Shown: positions 61,761-64,000 of the stretch, one piece after another
Layout of the letters: every line of letters starts with the position of its first letter
Numbering within the stretch: the first letter of the stretch is position 1
NCBI GenBank assembly: GCA_013398955.1
Contig: VWPU01009611.1
Span: 1-64,000 of the forward strand
Length of the DNA: 64,000 nt
Origin: Callaeas wilsoni
Lineage: Eukaryota; Chordata; Aves; Passeriformes; Callaeidae
Direction of reading: 5' to 3'
Program-made: the position numbers and the translations under genes
Notes under the pieces: generated by a model
What the model was told of the DNA's origin: nothing
Databases searched by the model: none
Seen by the model: the letters and a program-made list of their open reading frames with translations, nothing else

Positions 61761-64000
61761 TTGTGGACCGTGCTCTGTGCTTGAGTGAAAAATGAACTGT
61801 CTTGGTAGCTGCCATATTTGTGTGCCAGGAAGTGTTGTGTGGGATTTTAAAAGGTGCTTACTTTTGGCCTCTGTTCCCAGTGAAATCAGTCAGTGATTAA
61901 ACTTCCATTGACCTCAGTGGGAACAGATCTAAGCTCACATTAAGCATTTTAAAATCCAAGTATGCAGGTTTTACTTATTGGACAACAAACTTTTCAAGCA
62001 CTGTTATAAACCTTTTTCTCCCATCACATGTATTGGCAATGCATTTTTTGCAGTAGATGTTGGAGAGACTGAAGAAATGCAATTGTTTTTCAGTGTCACT
62101 TAAATAAATTGAGTATAGTGCCACAGGCTGAATGAGAAGATACAATTTTTTATAAGCTCATAATGTTTTCTTTTGCTTTAGAATGTCTTAGAATTGTTCA
62201 TTAAACTTTGAACAGTGTACAGCACGCAGCATCTGACACAACTGCCATGTCACCACTGCCATGTCTGTGCCATCACACAACAAACCAGACATGACATTTT
62301 AATGAGAAACAATAAAAAGTGTTCATCAATTATTAAAGGTTTCTCTTTGGTACCTATGGCTGAAAAAACACATAAATGAAAATATCACTTCTTACGTGTC
62401 ACTTACACTAAATATTTTGGTTTTCTTATAGTAAGCCCAGCCACCTCAATGCCTTGTTTAGAGCATTGTTTGACAACAATACTTCACTTTTTCAGGCATG
62501 AAGGAATTCAAAACCCTCACTACTGTGCAACACACAGCTATGGCCTAGGGCTAAAAAATAAATACCTGCTTTTCACAGAATGCGTTAAGCAGTTCAGCCT
62601 GTCCAGAAATAAATTCTTTCTCCGTATCCTCTCTTTGGATCTTCTAAGAAAGAAGCAAAAAGTCTCTGAAACATTAAATATTTTTGAATGTGGCAATGTT
62701 AATAAAACTGATAGCACACAATGTGGAGAGGGTAATTAGTCGTGCAGCCCAGCATTCCCTCCCATGAGTGGGAACACTCTCCCTGTGCAGCTCCCAGTGA
62801 CCTGAAGGTCATCCCTCTGTACAAGGACATTTGCTGCAAGGTCACTAAGCTTTTTTTAAACTAAAGAGAAAACAAGGAAACTGCTTTCCTCTTCTGCCAA
62901 TTTCTCTTCAGAGTATCACCATGTCCCTTCCAAATTTTGCTGCCTCCTGCCCCAAACTACGACCTGAGGAGTGGAAACTTCTTTTATTCTCTGACCTTCA
63001 TTGCCTTCCATAAGAAGGCAACTTAACTTTCTCGAAGCAGGCAAGACCCTCCTTTGACCTTACCTTCAGTTTTTCTTCATTCATGGATGCCGAGGGAGAA
63101 TGATGAGGAAATTTGTTGTTTCCTTCTCCCCCACCTCTCTCCCAGTCACATCTCCCTCCTTCCCAAGAGCAGTCACAGCAGCTCTTGCAAAATCTTATCT
63201 CCTCAGTGCCTCACCCTATACATCCTATAGTTCCCTTATCTCTCCCGAGATAACAGCCCAGCTAGTGCAGTGGGTATTAGCTCATTCTGGGGTTCTGAGG
63301 AGAGTGTGTCACCCAAGAGCTACAAACATCATTTCCCGTGCTATCCATACATTGAAACGCTGGAAAATCTAACATCTAAATATTGGCAAGCCAAGCTTGG
63401 CTCAGTGCGAGACTGAAAGAGATCACAGCCCAGGGAAGGATGGCTGCAGGCCATAAATGCAAATAGCTGTGCGATTAGCAACATGTTATACCCATAAAAT
63501 TTAAATCAAACATTGGTCAGCTGAAGGTCATTAAAGGAAGAAAGTCTCTTAGTTCTCCTTTAGGCTGCTCTGAAAGGCTGGTACTCACCAGTGGGAGGTA
63601 CAGCGGACTAAGAGGAAACCACACAGATTTGAAAGATTTTGTTTTGAAAAAAAGAAAATGGATTTGCTGAGTATTATGGTGAGCCAAATCGATGCAGGCA
63701 AAGCAGTAACAGACTATAAATTACCAGAAACAACAAAAAAATCCTTGTTGATTGGAGTGACTATTGTCAATATGTATCACTTACCCAGCAAACAGAGAGA
63801 GCACTCGCAGCACAAACATTATAAAAGGGCCAAACTTTCTAGAGCGCTCTGGAGCCTTTGCTAGCTTTTGTAAGCTGAGTTCAAGAAATGTGAAACTATT
63901 TACTGTCAAAGGGCTGCCTGCTGACTGAGAACAGTCACCTTTGACAAGAGCTGGAAGGGCTGTGAAGGTGGTTTCTACAAGCCTGGAGCTCAGAGCTCCT
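61761..64000 (-). other. NCKAP5 upstream intron to window end, no gene seen
   Basis: No exon, RNA gene or transposon was recognised. A minus-strand ATG followed by six codons and a strong donor (AAG then GTAAGG, near 63067-63087) was considered as a start exon and not accepted. Confidence 0.5.

Noticed and set aside
62994..63014. Minus-strand ATG reading Met-Glu-Gly, as at the NCKAP5 N-terminus
   Set aside because: The match stops after three residues. The following codons differ and no donor supports an exon.
63067..63087. Minus-strand ATG with six codons and a strong GTAAGG donor, possible NCKAP5 start exon
   Set aside because: The encoded residues do not match the NCKAP5 N-terminus I remember, the ATG context is weak and there is no CpG or promoter signal.
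1..64000. CRISPR arrays, operons, tRNA or rRNA genes, phage or insertion sequences
   Set aside because: None seen. The window is vertebrate intronic DNA, and the tandem arrays present are simple microsatellites without spacers.

Overview
This window is non-coding-rich vertebrate DNA, and it reads as a bird genome. The main evidence is two 3'-terminal fragments of CR1 LINEs of the avian type (about 14975-15033 on + and 20351-20660 on -). Low transposon density, an A+T-rich background, scattered microsatellites and small CpG-rich patches agree with this. There are no bacterial or viral gene blocks. Almost every long open frame is chance.

Only one coding exon can be supported firmly: 74 nt at 12415-12488 on the minus strand. 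It encodes a coiled-coil segment (start EYMDSNKYIEHL) that I recognise as an early N-terminal exon of NCKAP5 (Nck-associated protein 5). The whole window would then be intron of this very large gene, transcribed right to left. The region to the right of 12490 is the upstream intron. The region to the left of 12414 is the downstream intron, which appears to begin with a non-canonical GC splice donor. I did not find the exon coding for the preceding N-terminal residues or the next downstream exon, so both probably lie outside the window.

Layout from left to right: 1-265 is a strong CpG island cut by the window edge, possibly an internal or alternative promoter. Next comes intron with an old L3/CR1-like relic (about 2123-2310), a CpG-rich patch (about 6630-6850) and a mixed CpG/TATA element (about 10480-11060). 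The NCKAP5 exon follows at 12415-12488. From 12.5 to 64 kb the sequence is intron with CR1 fragments, a (CATTT)11 array at 29971-30025, a perfect 18-bp hairpin at 28903-28942, a CpG patch near 46.7-46.9 kb and many short microsatellites. Several A+T-rich, repeat-poor stretches look like candidate conserved regulatory DNA, but this cannot be shown from one sequence.

No previously undescribed gene system is visible. The points most worth checking are the GC-AG intron at the NCKAP5 exon, the edge CpG island, and a few well-bounded candidate exons on both strands that could belong to antisense or alternative transcripts.
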